From: Archaeoglobi archaeon JdFR-42
Lineage (GTDB): Archaea > Halobacteriota > Archaeoglobi > Archaeoglobales > JdFR-42
Direction of reading: 5' to 3'
Assembly (NCBI GenBank): GCA_002010305.1
Contig: MTND01000014.1
Span: forward strand, 1 to 47,177
DNA: 47,177 nucleotides
Shown piece by piece: positions 26,431-35,012 of the stretch; the first letter of the stretch is position 1; every line of letters begins with the position of its first letter. Below the pieces are notes generated by a model that was given only the letters and a program-made list of their open reading frames with translations, had not been told where the DNA came from and did no database searches. The position numbers were made by a program, and so were the translations under genes.

Positions 26431-26940
26431 ATGAGTGTAATTTTGACAACTTCAAGATCTCCGTCAAGAAAAACCAGATCCTTTGGAAGATCCATTTCTG
26501 ATTTTTTTGGATGGAAGTACCTGACTAGAGGTAAGATGCCAAAGGAATATTTGATCTCAGAAGCAAATAGAACATCCAGCTACATATGCATCTTGGATGA
26601 GCTGAAAGGAAACCCCTCTAGGTTGCGATTTTTTGATTGTAATGGAAAGTTCATGGCAGGTCTTAAGATTACGGTGGGAAACATTCAGCAGCATAATGGA
26701 TGTGGTGGTTATATCTTTTTTACACATCCTATTCCCGGATTTCCTCTTAACATTCTCGGTGATGTTGTCATTCCCTCAGAAGTTCCGAATAAGTTTTTCA
26801 GAGAACATCCACCTGAAAAAAAGGCTGTTGTTACGTGTAACCCTGATGGCACTATGGGAATTGAACTACAGTGCAGGAATGTACCAGTTATGAGAATAAA
26901 AATCCTTAAAGTTATAAGGCAAGGGGAGGATCTGGTGTGA
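26431..26940 (+). CDS. Brix-domain ribosome-biogenesis protein
   Basis: 169 residues matching the archaeal stand-alone Brix (Imp4/Rpf2-like) proteins: SVILTTSRSPSRKTRSFGRS at the N-terminus, LTRGKMPKEYLISEA, FFTHPIPGFPLNILGDVVIP in the middle. These bind rRNA during subunit assembly. It leads a tight run with pcc1, pfdB and sfsA, a classic archaeal information-processing neighbourhood, overlapping pcc1 by 4 bases. Confidence 0.88.
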   Translation: MSVILTTSRSPSRKTRSFGRSISDFFGWKYLTRGKMPKEYLISEANRTSSYICILDELKGNPSRLRFFDCNGKFMAGLKITVGNIQQHNGCGGYIFFTHPIPGFPLNILGDVVIPSEVPNKFFREHPPEKKAVVTCNPDGTMGIELQCRNVPVMRIKILKVIRQGEDLV

Positions 26941-27197
26941 GTGATATGAGTTCTAGTAGGGTAAATTATAAGGCTGAAATTACAGTAAGGTCAGAGAAAA
27001 GCTCATTGTTGTTTAAGGTGCTTCAACCAGAAATTGAAAATCAACCTGATAGATCAGAAGTAAAAGTTTATTTAGATGAAGGTGTACTCACAGTAGTCAT
27101 TCATTCGAGGGATGTGCCCTCATTGAGGGCCGCTCTCAATACATGGATGAGGTTGATAAAGATTTCAGTTGAAATAGTTAGTGAGGTGTTAAAATGA
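26937..27197 (+). CDS. pcc1: KEOPS complex subunit Pcc1
   Basis: 86 residues. YKAEITVRSEKSSLLFKVLQPEI and VHVEIHSRDVPSLRAALNTWMRLI-like text (here VVIHSRDVPSLRAALNTWMR) match Pcc1, the dimerising subunit of the complex that makes t6A37 on tRNAs. The usual archaeal linkage brix-pcc1-prefoldin beta is preserved. The start is a GTG overlapping the brix stop; ATG 26946 is possible. Confidence 0.88.
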   Translation: MSDMSSSRVNYKAEITVRSEKSSLLFKVLQPEIENQPDRSEVKVYLDEGVLTVVIHSRDVPSLRAALNTWMRLIKISVEIVSEVLK

Positions 27198-27550
27198 GCC
27201 AGGAATTACCCCCACAGGTTCAAAACCAGTTGATGCAGCTTCAGCAGTTGCAACAGCAGGCACAGATGATCGGAAGTCAGAAAACTCAGATGACCATTGA
27301 GCTGAAAGAAATAGATATGGCGTTGAATGAACTCGAAAAAGTAGAGGAAGAAACGACCATATACCGGAATATAGGCGGCATTCTGGTGAAATCCCGAAAA
27401 GATGATGTTGTAAAGGAGTTGTCAGAGAAAAAAGAAACCCTTGAAGTGAGGATAAAGACACTTGAAAGACAGGAAGAGAGGATAAAGAAAAGATTTGATG
27501 AACTACAGGAGAAAATAAAGGAGTTCTTCGGCCCACCCAGGGCCCAGTGA
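27194..27550 (+). CDS. pfdB: Prefoldin beta subunit
   Basis: Chaperone subunit handing unfolded chains to the thermosome. 118 residues with the two coiled-coil arms (VQNQLMQLQQLQQQAQMIGS and LEVRIKTLERQEERIKKRFD) and the beta hairpin between them (VYRNIGGILV-type, here TIYRNIGGILVKSRKDDVVK). Start overlaps pcc1. Standard length. Confidence 0.95.
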   Translation: MSQELPPQVQNQLMQLQQLQQQAQMIGSQKTQMTIELKEIDMALNELEKVEEETTIYRNIGGILVKSRKDDVVKELSEKKETLEVRIKTLERQEERIKKRFDELQEKIKEFFGPPRAQ

Positions 27551-27579
27551 TCTCTTTCCATGGATGATTTCTCTGAAAA

Positions 27580-28305
27580 ATGGAACTCCCTCCACTCCAT
27601 GAAGGGACTTTCGTAGAGAGGATAAACCGTTTTCTTGGGTTGGTACGTTTGAATGGAGAAGAGATTCTGTGTTTTATTCCGAATCCAGGTAGAATGGAAG
27701 AGCTGTTGTTGAAAAATGCAACAGTATATCTAGTTAGAGAAAATTATCAACAACGATCAACAGAAAGTAAACAGACACCCTCTAAGGAATCCGGCAGAAA
27801 AACCGAATATGATTTGTTTGGAGTTCTTGAGGGAAATACTTTTGTGTGTATAGATTCCAGACTGCCCTCCAGACTTTTTTCTGAAGCCATAGAAACTGGA
27901 GGGATTGAAGAGTTCGATGGATATATGGTTGAGAAAAAAGAGCCTCGTTTCAAGGATGTCAGGTTTGATCTTCTTCTTATGGGTAAAGAAGTATGTGTTG
28001 TCGAGACCAAGTCATGCACTCTGGTTGTGGATGGTACAGCCATGTTTCCAGACGCTCCTACTGAAAGGGGTAGAAAACACCTTTATCGGCTTATTGAAGC
28101 CAGAAATTCTGGTATGAGGGCAGTGGTAGTATTTGTGATTCAGAGGGATGATGCATTTCGATTATCGCCCAATAAGAAAACTGACCCGGAATTTGCTTTA
28201 ACTCTCTTTCATGCCATGAATTCTGGAGTTGAGACTCTGGCATATCTTACACGAAAAGACGAAAATAGACTTTATCTGGCGGAGCGAATTCCGGTTGAGG
28301 TTTAA
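27580..28305 (+). CDS. sfsA: SfsA-family protein (nucleic-acid-binding nuclease-like)
   Basis: 241 residues matching SfsA: FVERINRFLGLVRLNGEEIL, CFIPNPGRMEELL, YDLFGVLEGNTFVCIDSRLPSRLF, FDLLLMGKEVCVVETKSCTLV with the nuclease-fold E-x-K, MFPDAPTERGRKHLYRLIEA, and VVVFVIQRDDAFRLSPN. The bacterial name (sugar fermentation stimulation) does not describe its archaeal role; an OB-fold plus nuclease-like domain suggests nucleic-acid binding or cleavage. It follows pfdB in the same run. Confidence 0.9.
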   Translation: MELPPLHEGTFVERINRFLGLVRLNGEEILCFIPNPGRMEELLLKNATVYLVRENYQQRSTESKQTPSKESGRKTEYDLFGVLEGNTFVCIDSRLPSRLFSEAIETGGIEEFDGYMVEKKEPRFKDVRFDLLLMGKEVCVVETKSCTLVVDGTAMFPDAPTERGRKHLYRLIEARNSGMRAVVVFVIQRDDAFRLSPNKKTDPEFALTLFHAMNSGVETLAYLTRKDENRLYLAERIPVEV

Positions 28306-28308
28306 ATT

Positions 28309-29283
28309 ATGAGTTTTGAAAGTTATCTGGAGTTAAGAGGGACTTTCATACATCTGGGACAGTTTCTGCACTACGGCCTTGGGATAATGGGAACCATCGT
28401 CCTGTTAACAACGATATACTGTGTGGTCACATGGAAACAAGAAAAATTGCAGTATAGACGGATAGACAGCCTTCTAATGGTTTCTAGATGTATACTGGTT
28501 GGAATCTTTATTGTTGGGTTCATCTCTCTTATATGGTTTCATGTTGGTATAGCCAGAGAACTGACCCTCGTCAATCCTGTGGATGGACGAGTCATAGCCT
28601 CTTATAAAATTCCACTGTGGATTGAAAATGAAAAGCTATTTTTCTGGGGATTTACTTTTGGTTTGTTCTCTCTGGGAATACATAACAGGGATGTATTCCA
28701 AACTACTTTGGTTAATATAACACTCGCTCTTTTTGCTATCATAATCTTTTTGTTCTCAAGTCCTTTTCCTGATCCCCTCCCAGTTTTCCATAAGGAGATG
28801 GTTATCTGGTACACTTGGATGAATTCAGATATAGCACTTCAGCTTTTCATGAGTATGTATGGAAAACTCGTGTACTTCTATAATTCAAGTTATATGTGGT
28901 TGCATCCACCGCTTCTTTTTATTTCTTACAGTGCTCTTACATTAACTCTGGTAGGTTCTATAGGTATGCTCTCTCGGAGGGACCAGGTAGATACTAACCT
29001 ATTCTACCAGTTTTCCAAAATTGGTTATCTATTTCTATCACTTGGATTAATACTCGGATATCCTTGGGCTTTAGAGGCATGGGGTAATGGATGGTGGTGG
29101 GATCCAAAAATAACAGGGTCCCTGATAACTTGGGCCTTGTATACGGCTCTTCTTCATTCAAATCTGTATGTGAAGCGATCTCTTTACAGGCTAACTGGGG
29201 CTATTGGTGTGATATGCTTTATTTCTCTTCTCTTAACATATCTTCTCACATACTTTGGATCAGGGGTGCATGCATATGGGTGA
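28309..29283 (+). CDS. CcmF/CcsA-type cytochrome c heme-lyase membrane subunit
   Basis: 324-residue polytopic protein with the heme-handling motif GNGWWWDPKITGSLITW (the WWD domain) and conserved His in SSYMWLHPPLLF and ALLHSNLY. Such proteins present heme to apocytochromes c on the outer membrane face. Compared with bacterial CcmF (over 600 residues) it is half-sized; the next gene seems to carry the rest. It follows sfsA by 3 bases. Its presence implies c-type cytochromes. Confidence 0.82.
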   Translation: MSFESYLELRGTFIHLGQFLHYGLGIMGTIVLLTTIYCVVTWKQEKLQYRRIDSLLMVSRCILVGIFIVGFISLIWFHVGIARELTLVNPVDGRVIASYKIPLWIENEKLFFWGFTFGLFSLGIHNRDVFQTTLVNITLALFAIIIFLFSSPFPDPLPVFHKEMVIWYTWMNSDIALQLFMSMYGKLVYFYNSSYMWLHPPLLFISYSALTLTLVGSIGMLSRRDQVDTNLFYQFSKIGYLFLSLGLILGYPWALEAWGNGWWWDPKITGSLITWALYTALLHSNLYVKRSLYRLTGAIGVICFISLLLTYLLTYFGSGVHAYG

Positions 29284-29854
29284 TTTGAAACGCTCTCTGG
29301 ATTTTCAGTTGATTGTTATTTTAATCGTATCCATGATGCTGTTTTCTGCTGCAGGGTTGTATGGTATTTATGCATATCAGAAAGAGTCGAGAGAAAATCC
29401 GGGATGGGTGAATAGCCCAGAACACAAAAGGTTCATAAGCAAAATGAATGGTGCAACCATACCTGCTGTAGTACTGCTATTCTTATCCCTCGCCCTATGC
29501 ATACCAAAAAGGGTATTCAACAGATACATCTTGAAGTGGATAGCAGTGGTAATCGGAGGAATTTTTGCCATATACACATTCCTGCTGGATCTTAAGGTAG
29601 CTTTTGTCACCTTTATGGTTTTGTTGATAGGCATTCAGACGGTATCTCTTCTCCTGATTATATACAGGAAGCCAGTTTTCTATAGAAAATCAGGACATAT
29701 GGTTCAGATTGGATCAGCTCTCCTCCATCTTGGTATTACAATTTTAATTCTGTATCTTGCAGTGTTAAGCGAATATTCGAACACTATCAGTGTATTCTGG
29801 ATTGCATCCATTCTGTTCATGGGTGGAAGCCTCATGTCTTTTTATGGGAAGTAA
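29276..29854 (+). CDS. Multi-span membrane protein, probably second part of a split CcmF
   Basis: About 192 residues with five to six membrane helices (LIVILIVSMMLFSAAGLYGIYAY, AVVLLFLSLALCIP, WIAVVIGGIFAIYTFLLDL, VTFMVLLIGIQTVSLLLIIY, MVQIGSALLHLGITILILYLAV). The GHMVQIGSALLHLG segment resembles the C-terminal half of CcmF. It overlaps the WWD-domain gene, so the two probably form one heme-lyase complex. Family assignment is weaker than for its partner. Confidence 0.62.
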   Translation: MGDLKRSLDFQLIVILIVSMMLFSAAGLYGIYAYQKESRENPGWVNSPEHKRFISKMNGATIPAVVLLFLSLALCIPKRVFNRYILKWIAVVIGGIFAIYTFLLDLKVAFVTFMVLLIGIQTVSLLLIIYRKPVFYRKSGHMVQIGSALLHLGITILILYLAVLSEYSNTISVFWIASILFMGGSLMSFYGK

Positions 29855-29905
29855 TGTAGAGAGGGCAGAAAGTTAATATGATTGAAAGGAAAAGCCTATT
29901 CAGCC

Positions 29906-30583
29906 ATGTTTAAACCAAAAGGTATTGTTATAGATATTGATGGCACTCTTACGGGAGAAGACAGGAGTTTGAATTGTAGGGCTGTGATGGAGCTTAGAAA
30001 AGTTGACTATCCGGTTATTCTGGCTACGGGGAATATTGTATGTTATGCCCGTGCTGCTGCTAAATTGATAGGAATCTCTGAAGTGGTAATTGCTGAAAAC
30101 GGAGGTGTAGTCAGACTTGAATATGACGGGGATAATATAATTCTTGGAGATAAGGAACGTTGTGTGGAGGCTATGAAATTTCTGGAGCGAGAGATGGGGA
30201 ATATTGAGCCTCTTGATCTGGAATACAGATTATCAGAAGTGGCTCTGAGACGAAATTTTCGACTTGAGGATGCTCAGAAAGTCCTTATTAAGAGTGGATT
30301 TAAGGTAAAACTTGTTGATTCACAGTTTGCGTATCATATTATGGATGAGAGAGTTAGTAAAGGAAATGCACTGCGGTATATAGGCGAGAAGCTGGAGATT
30401 GATCCAGAAGATTTTGTGGCAATAGGGGACTCTGAAAATGATGTCGATCTGTTGAGAGTTTCAGGCTTTGGTGTAGCTGTGGGAAATGCTCATCCAATCC
30501 TGAAAAAGGTAGCTGATTACGTATGTGCATCTGATGACGGAGAAGGTGTAATAGAAGCATTAAAATATTTGAAAATTTTGTAA
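29906..30583 (+). CDS. Archaeal phosphoglycolate phosphatase, HAD family
   Basis: HAD hydrolase of the Ta0175 type: GIVIDIDGTLTGEDRSLN with both catalytic Asp, VILATGNIVCYARAAAKLIG, EVVIAENGGVV, and GDSENDVDLLRVSGFGVAVGNA with the Mg-binding Asp residues. ATG 29906 gives the family N-terminus; a TTG at 29882 in the same frame is less likely. 225 residues. Last gene of the brix run. Phosphoglycolate is the known substrate of close relatives, but other sugar phosphates are possible. Confidence 0.82.
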   Translation: MFKPKGIVIDIDGTLTGEDRSLNCRAVMELRKVDYPVILATGNIVCYARAAAKLIGISEVVIAENGGVVRLEYDGDNIILGDKERCVEAMKFLEREMGNIEPLDLEYRLSEVALRRNFRLEDAQKVLIKSGFKVKLVDSQFAYHIMDERVSKGNALRYIGEKLEIDPEDFVAIGDSENDVDLLRVSGFGVAVGNAHPILKKVADYVCASDDGEGVIEALKYLKIL

Positions 30584-30591
30584 ATCTATGA

Positions 30592-30619
30592 TTTACAATT
30601 TGTCAGCTTATGCTGGCAA
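30592..30619. promoter_or_regulatory. Palindromic site upstream of the APC transporter, candidate Lrp operator
   Basis: TTTACAAT (30592-30599) directly followed by TTGTCAGC-TTAT-GCTGGCAA (30600-30619, arms with one mismatch). It is the same arrangement, with the same 4-base spacer and nearly the same bases, as 26139-26167 upstream of lrp. It lies 35 bases before the permease start. Confidence 0.5.
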
Positions 30620-30654
30620 TTCTGTGAGACTATCCCGTTAATACTGGTGTATTC

Positions 30655-32937
30655 ATGCAGGAAGTTAAAGTAGAACTGAAGAGAAATCTTGGACTTCTTG
30701 AGGCTTCTATGATTGGCATAGGAGCGATGATTGGGGCAGGAATCTTCGTTCTTACTGGAATTGCTGCTGGAGAAGCCGGGCCTGGAGCTATCATCGCTTT
30801 TGGGTTAAATGGGATCATTACACTTTTTACGGCTCTCAGCTATGCTGAGCTCTCTTCATCCATTCCTGAAGCTGGAGGTGGCTATTCTTATGTGAAATAC
30901 GCTTTTCCAAAACCAGCATCATTTCTCTCTGGGTGGATGTTATGGTTTGCCTATACTGTGGCATGCAGTCTTTATGCAATGGGTTTTGGAAGTTATGCTG
31001 TGGAGATGTCAGGATATCCAGAGTTGTTCAGGGAAGGGGGGTTGATTATAGGTAGCATGACCATCAGCATTCCCCCCGAAATCCTGTCTAAGGTGGTAGC
31101 AGTTCTCGCAGCAATTGTTTTTATAATGATCAACGTTATGGGTGCAGAAGCAACGGGCAAAGCAGAAAATATTATCACTGGAATCAAAATAGCCATACTG
31201 ATTATTTTTATTGTTGCTGGGTTACGAATGGTGTTAATAAAACCAGACTTGGTGGCTCGTAATTTCTCACCTCTATTGCCGAATGGATTTGGGGGAGTTA
31301 TTTCTGCCATGGGTTTGACTTTCATCGCTTTTGAGGGGTATGACCTGATAGCTACTGCCGCTGAAGAGATTAAAGATCCAAAAAAAACTATTCCGAGGGC
31401 TATTGCCATCTCACTAACAGTTTCTGTTTCCATATATCTCCTTGTGGTATTCACGAGCGTTGGAGGTATTGATGCCACTAAGGCTGGGTTTCTACAATCA
31501 TGGCAGTTTCTGGGGGCCATGAAGGAAACAGCTATAATGGAGGCAGCCAAGGTCTTTATGGGAGGTATCGGAATTCTCGTCTTGGGATTTGGGGGAATTT
31601 TCTCCACGACATCTGCGTTAAATGCTACTATCTTGGCCTCCTCAAGAGTCGCTTTCACTATGGGTAGAGATCAATTTCTTCCACAACGGTTTTCCACTCT
31701 GGACCCAAAAAGAAACACACCGAAAGTAGCAATTTTGATAACCTCAGTGGTGTTCATCCTTGTTATTGTGTTCTTGCCTATTGCTCAGGTCGCCTCAGCC
31801 ACTTCTCTGTTTTTTCTCCTGACTTTTGTCATGGTGAATTTGTCTCTAATACGGTTGAGGCAGATGGGTCGATTGAAACAGGATAGATTCAGAGTACCTC
31901 TGTTTCCTGCTCTTCCCGTTATTGGAGTTATAGCTAATCTATACCTTGCTGTGTCACTGTATCGGTTTGATCCTGTCTCGTGGAAAGTAGGATTGATATG
32001 GATTATAGCGGGAATAGTGGTGTATGTCATATTTGTTAGAAAAAGCCCAGAAATTGAGATGGGGGAGGAGATGTTTGAAGCTAAGGTGTTACCAGGGAAT
32101 ACCGTACTACTCTCCCTGGCCAATCTTCAGAATAACAATCTCGTGGATTTTGCTGTAGGGCTGGCAAAATCCAGGAATGCTCGCTTGGTAATTTTAAACG
32201 TTTTGCAGTTGCCATGGGTTGTATCCTTTGAAATGGCAAAACCTCTACTAAAAACCAGAAAAGAAGAATTCCAAGCTATAGTACACCAAGTGGCTGATAA
32301 AGGCGTAAATGCAGAAGCGATAGTTGCTGTTTCTCATGATGTTGTAAAAACTATTCTAAGTACGGTTGAGGAAACTCATGCAGATATCCTTATCCTTGGA
32401 TGGAGGGGGAAAACCAAGAAGGATTATTTCTTCGGTTCCACCATCGATCCCGTTGTGAGAAATGCAAAGTGTGACGTGATAACTGCAAAAATTGACAGGC
32501 CTATGGATTCGATACAAACAATTCTAGTATCTTTTGGGTTTGGTGTTCACATAAGACGTGCCCTTAAGATTGTCAGAGATCTAGCCATATTGAAAGGGGT
32601 TAGGTTAACTCTCATGAGGGTTACTAATAAGGAAGATGATCCAGAGATGGATAAGGTCATCGAAGAGATGTCCCATAAAGGTGTTGTTGCAAACAAAAGG
32701 ATAGTGCAGGGTGATGTGGTCAAAGCTGTGATAAAAGAAAGTGAAGATTATGATCTGTTGGTTCTCGGGTCTTCTGAGACTCCTTTTTATCGTAGGAGTC
32801 TCTTTGGGACGATAGCAGATGAGATAGCAACCAATACGCCTATCTCAGTTATCATTGTGAAATCCGGAAGTCCTCTTGCGAGAGGAAAGGAGAGGATTTA
32901 CAACAGAATTCTCTCGTTTCTTTTTCCCAAAAAATAA
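30655..32937 (+). CDS. APC-family amino-acid permease with two C-terminal UspA domains
   Basis: 760 residues. Residues 1-460 are a 12-span APC transporter (SMIGIGAMIGAGIFVLTGIA, GYSYVKYAFPKPASFLSGWM, AFEGYDLIATAAEEIKDPKK, KTIPRAIAISLTVSVSIYLL). Residues about 475-610 and 620-740 are two universal stress protein domains, each ending with an ATP-loop-like pattern (ILGWRGKTKKDYFFGSTIDP; VLGSSETPFYRRSLFGTIAD). APC-UspA proteins are known in archaea; the UspA parts probably sense nucleotide to gate transport (inference). A palindrome shared with the lrp gene lies just upstream. Confidence 0.9.
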   Translation: MQEVKVELKRNLGLLEASMIGIGAMIGAGIFVLTGIAAGEAGPGAIIAFGLNGIITLFTALSYAELSSSIPEAGGGYSYVKYAFPKPASFLSGWMLWFAYTVACSLYAMGFGSYAVEMSGYPELFREGGLIIGSMTISIPPEILSKVVAVLAAIVFIMINVMGAEATGKAENIITGIKIAILIIFIVAGLRMVLIKPDLVARNFSPLLPNGFGGVISAMGLTFIAFEGYDLIATAAEEIKDPKKTIPRAIAISLTVSVSIYLLVVFTSVGGIDATKAGFLQSWQFLGAMKETAIMEAAKVFMGGIGILVLGFGGIFSTTSALNATILASSRVAFTMGRDQFLPQRFSTLDPKRNTPKVAILITSVVFILVIVFLPIAQVASATSLFFLLTFVMVNLSLIRLRQMGRLKQDRFRVPLFPALPVIGVIANLYLAVSLYRFDPVSWKVGLIWIIAGIVVYVIFVRKSPEIEMGEEMFEAKVLPGNTVLLSLANLQNNNLVDFAVGLAKSRNARLVILNVLQLPWVVSFEMAKPLLKTRKEEFQAIVHQVADKGVNAEAIVAVSHDVVKTILSTVEETHADILILGWRGKTKKDYFFGSTIDPVVRNAKCDVITAKIDRPMDSIQTILVSFGFGVHIRRALKIVRDLAILKGVRLTLMRVTNKEDDPEMDKVIEEMSHKGVVANKRIVQGDVVKAVIKESEDYDLLVLGSSETPFYRRSLFGTIADEIATNTPISVIIVKSGSPLARGKERIYNRILSFLFPKK

Positions 32938-33053
32938 TTTGGAAGAGAGTTAAAATTATTATAACTTTCTTAAAACTGAAATAATCATTCAGGTTCTACC
33001 ATCTGAGAATTGGTAACTGTGTATATTTAGGATTATACATTCTGTTACTTTCG

Positions 33054-34133
33054 TTAATACCAATCGAATTCAGTTGAGACAATTGCCTCCATCTTTCTGA
33101 CTGTTTTGAGGGCTTTTTTCATTTTATCCTGCCACTCAGCTGAAAATTCTGAAGGATCAAGAAAGTCGTCAGGCACATATCCTTTTTTCAAGCCCTTAAT
33201 GTGGTTCAGTATTCGCGTCATGGTGAGGATGTTATAAGCATCCTCTAGATCTTCTGCTAGTTCGCTGTTTATCACTCCTTTTTCCCTGAGCTTCCATATT
33301 CTTTTGATGGTGTTCGTCTCTTCAATGCCATGGGCTATGGCTAGAATGCGTACATTTACTACAAGGGGACGACATCCCACCGCTTTTATATTTAACTTCC
33401 CTTTATGGGTACCTCTCTTTTCAAGCACAAATTTTCCAAAGATGTTAATTCCTACAGGCTTATGACCGGCATCTAATGCCATATAGCTTAATGTTAAAAA
33501 ATTCTGCCTTACCACCTCCATCAGTCTCTTTCGGACGATTTGAGTGAGAAGCTCTTCTCCCGCTATATGTCTGGAGTCCAAGATAATGGTCAAAAAAAGT
33601 AGAGTTCTGGACAGATCCTTTTTTTCTGAAAAACTTTCATCTATCCTAGATATCCACCAAGATAGCCTGCCTCTCCATCCATCTTCAGATGCCATAACTT
33701 TTCCACGACATTTCCTGAAACCAACTTCTTCGAGTTTATCAACTACACGTATAGCCATTTCTTTGTAAAATTCTTCAGCTGCTGCATCCTCACCATCTTC
33801 ATAAATAAGGGCATTATCTTGGTCTGTGAATAAGGTTTGCTCCTCACGACCTTCACTACCGACAGCAACCCATGCAAATTTTTCATAAGGCTTTTTCCAG
33901 CCCTCGTCAATCATATCGGATACCACAAGATCTATAGCCTTTCTTGTAATTTCATCTCGGGTGGATGAGATAAAAAAATGAATGTCTATGGTAGTTACTC
34001 CCCATTCTATGAACTCCATTTCTATGGTGGTAGCATCTCTGCAAATCTTTTTCAGATCTTCAAAATCTTTAGCTTTTTGGACTCTCCCAATTAGGTTAAC
34101 CTGGTGACTTTTGAGTTTTTCAGACCTGATCAT
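33054..34133 (-). CDS. DUF294/GlnD-like putative nucleotidyltransferase
   Basis: 359 residues. AWVAVGSEGREEQTLFTDQD is the GS-x-GR...D-x-D nucleotidyltransferase signature of the DUF294 family. The C-terminal helical domain (HKPVGINIFGKFVLEKRGTHKG, RPLVVNVRILAIAHGIEETN) is the associated DUF294_C. Bacterial relatives carry CBS domains in front; here the N-terminus is a short helical segment instead. Such proteins may modify a regulator with a nucleotide. Its start overlaps nikR by 4 bases, so the two are an operon. Confidence 0.82.
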   Translation of the reverse strand: MIRSEKLKSHQVNLIGRVQKAKDFEDLKKICRDATTIEMEFIEWGVTTIDIHFFISSTRDEITRKAIDLVVSDMIDEGWKKPYEKFAWVAVGSEGREEQTLFTDQDNALIYEDGEDAAAEEFYKEMAIRVVDKLEEVGFRKCRGKVMASEDGWRGRLSWWISRIDESFSEKKDLSRTLLFLTIILDSRHIAGEELLTQIVRKRLMEVVRQNFLTLSYMALDAGHKPVGINIFGKFVLEKRGTHKGKLNIKAVGCRPLVVNVRILAIAHGIEETNTIKRIWKLREKGVINSELAEDLEDAYNILTMTRILNHIKGLKKGYVPDDFLDPSEFSAEWQDKMKKALKTVRKMEAIVSTEFDWY

Positions 34134-34549
34134 ATGTCCTCCTCGGTCAGAGTAGTGATGAGTTTGACATGTTTAACCCCTCGGAGAGCCATCAATCTAT
34201 CCACTACATTCCTGATTTTTTCTACTGCTCCCTTGACAAGAATAACTTCCATACAGGTTTTTCCAAGGTGTACATGCATAGTAGCTGAAATCAGGTTAGA
34301 ATGAGTGTGCTGAATGTCAAGAATTATGTCTGTTAGACCCCTAAGACTGTGATCGTAAGTGACTGTAATAACTCCCACTCTTTCTCCTATTTCTTGGTCG
34401 ATCCATTCGTATTCCAAAAGATACGTCCTTATGGCATCTCGAATCCCCTCAGACCTAGATGAATATCCTCTTTTTGAGATAAGTTCATCGAATCGTTTAA
34501 GCAAATTTTCTGGAATAGAGACTCCAATTCTTGTTACCTTTTTACCCAT
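34130..34549 (-). CDS. nikR: NikR-family nickel-responsive regulator
   Basis: N-terminal ribbon-helix-helix (VTRIGVSIPENLLKRFDELI, YSSRSEGIRDAIRTYLLEYEW) and C-terminal ACT-type domain with the nickel ligands HTHSNLISATMHVHLGKTC (His, His-x-His and Cys as in NikR). 139 residues. The frame reaches 34570, but MGKKVTRIGVS is the family start. Nickel control fits an organism making F430. No nickel transporter is in view. Cotranscribed with the DUF294 protein. Confidence 0.9.
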   Translation of the reverse strand: MGKKVTRIGVSIPENLLKRFDELISKRGYSSRSEGIRDAIRTYLLEYEWIDQEIGERVGVITVTYDHSLRGLTDIILDIQHTHSNLISATMHVHLGKTCMEVILVKGAVEKIRNVVDRLMALRGVKHVKLITTLTEEDI

Positions 34550-34570
34550 GAGAAAGATTGAGTACTTCAT

Positions 34571-35012
34571 TACCTATATATTTATCTTAAATAAAAAATC
34601 GTCATGTTCACAATGTGGTGAGACATACGAATCCAGCATACAAGCATATTATGCGTCTTGTATCTGATCTAATACTTTATCGATAATAAAGCTGATCAGG
34701 GAGAAGATGCCAAGTCTGTCATCTGGAAGTATCCATTAAGGTATTCTTGGACTTCTTCGGGAAAAATATCTAGGCTTACTGTTAATATTGGCCATATCTG
34801 AGACTCCTGAGAATCCCCAGTATCCGTATTTTCAAAGAGCAATCAGGGTATTGGGATCATGTTCTACTTGTTGTTAATTGTATTATAGTTTATAGCTCTC
34901 CAAAGTAGAAGGATCGTTATGCCTTTATAGCATTCAGCAGCATCAACATCCATGAAAATAAATAATATAATGTAAAAGATAATTATTTTGATCCCCGTTC
35001 AATCGATGATGG
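34571..35012. other. 442-base gene-free region upstream of nikR
   Basis: No supported frame; both strands are broken by stops. A 24-base dyad TACAAG...CTTGTA with inner GCATA-T-TATGC lies at 34639-34662, about 90 bases before nikR, and could be its operator, although it is not the GTATGA-N16-TCATAC arrangement of the E. coli site. The rest (34680-34990) looks like decayed sequence with no recognisable origin. Confidence 0.4.

Noticed and set aside
34571-34660. E. coli-type NikR operator GTATGA-N16-TCATAC
   Set aside because: Only partial CATAC strings in direct orientation are present; the 24-base dyad there has a different sequence.
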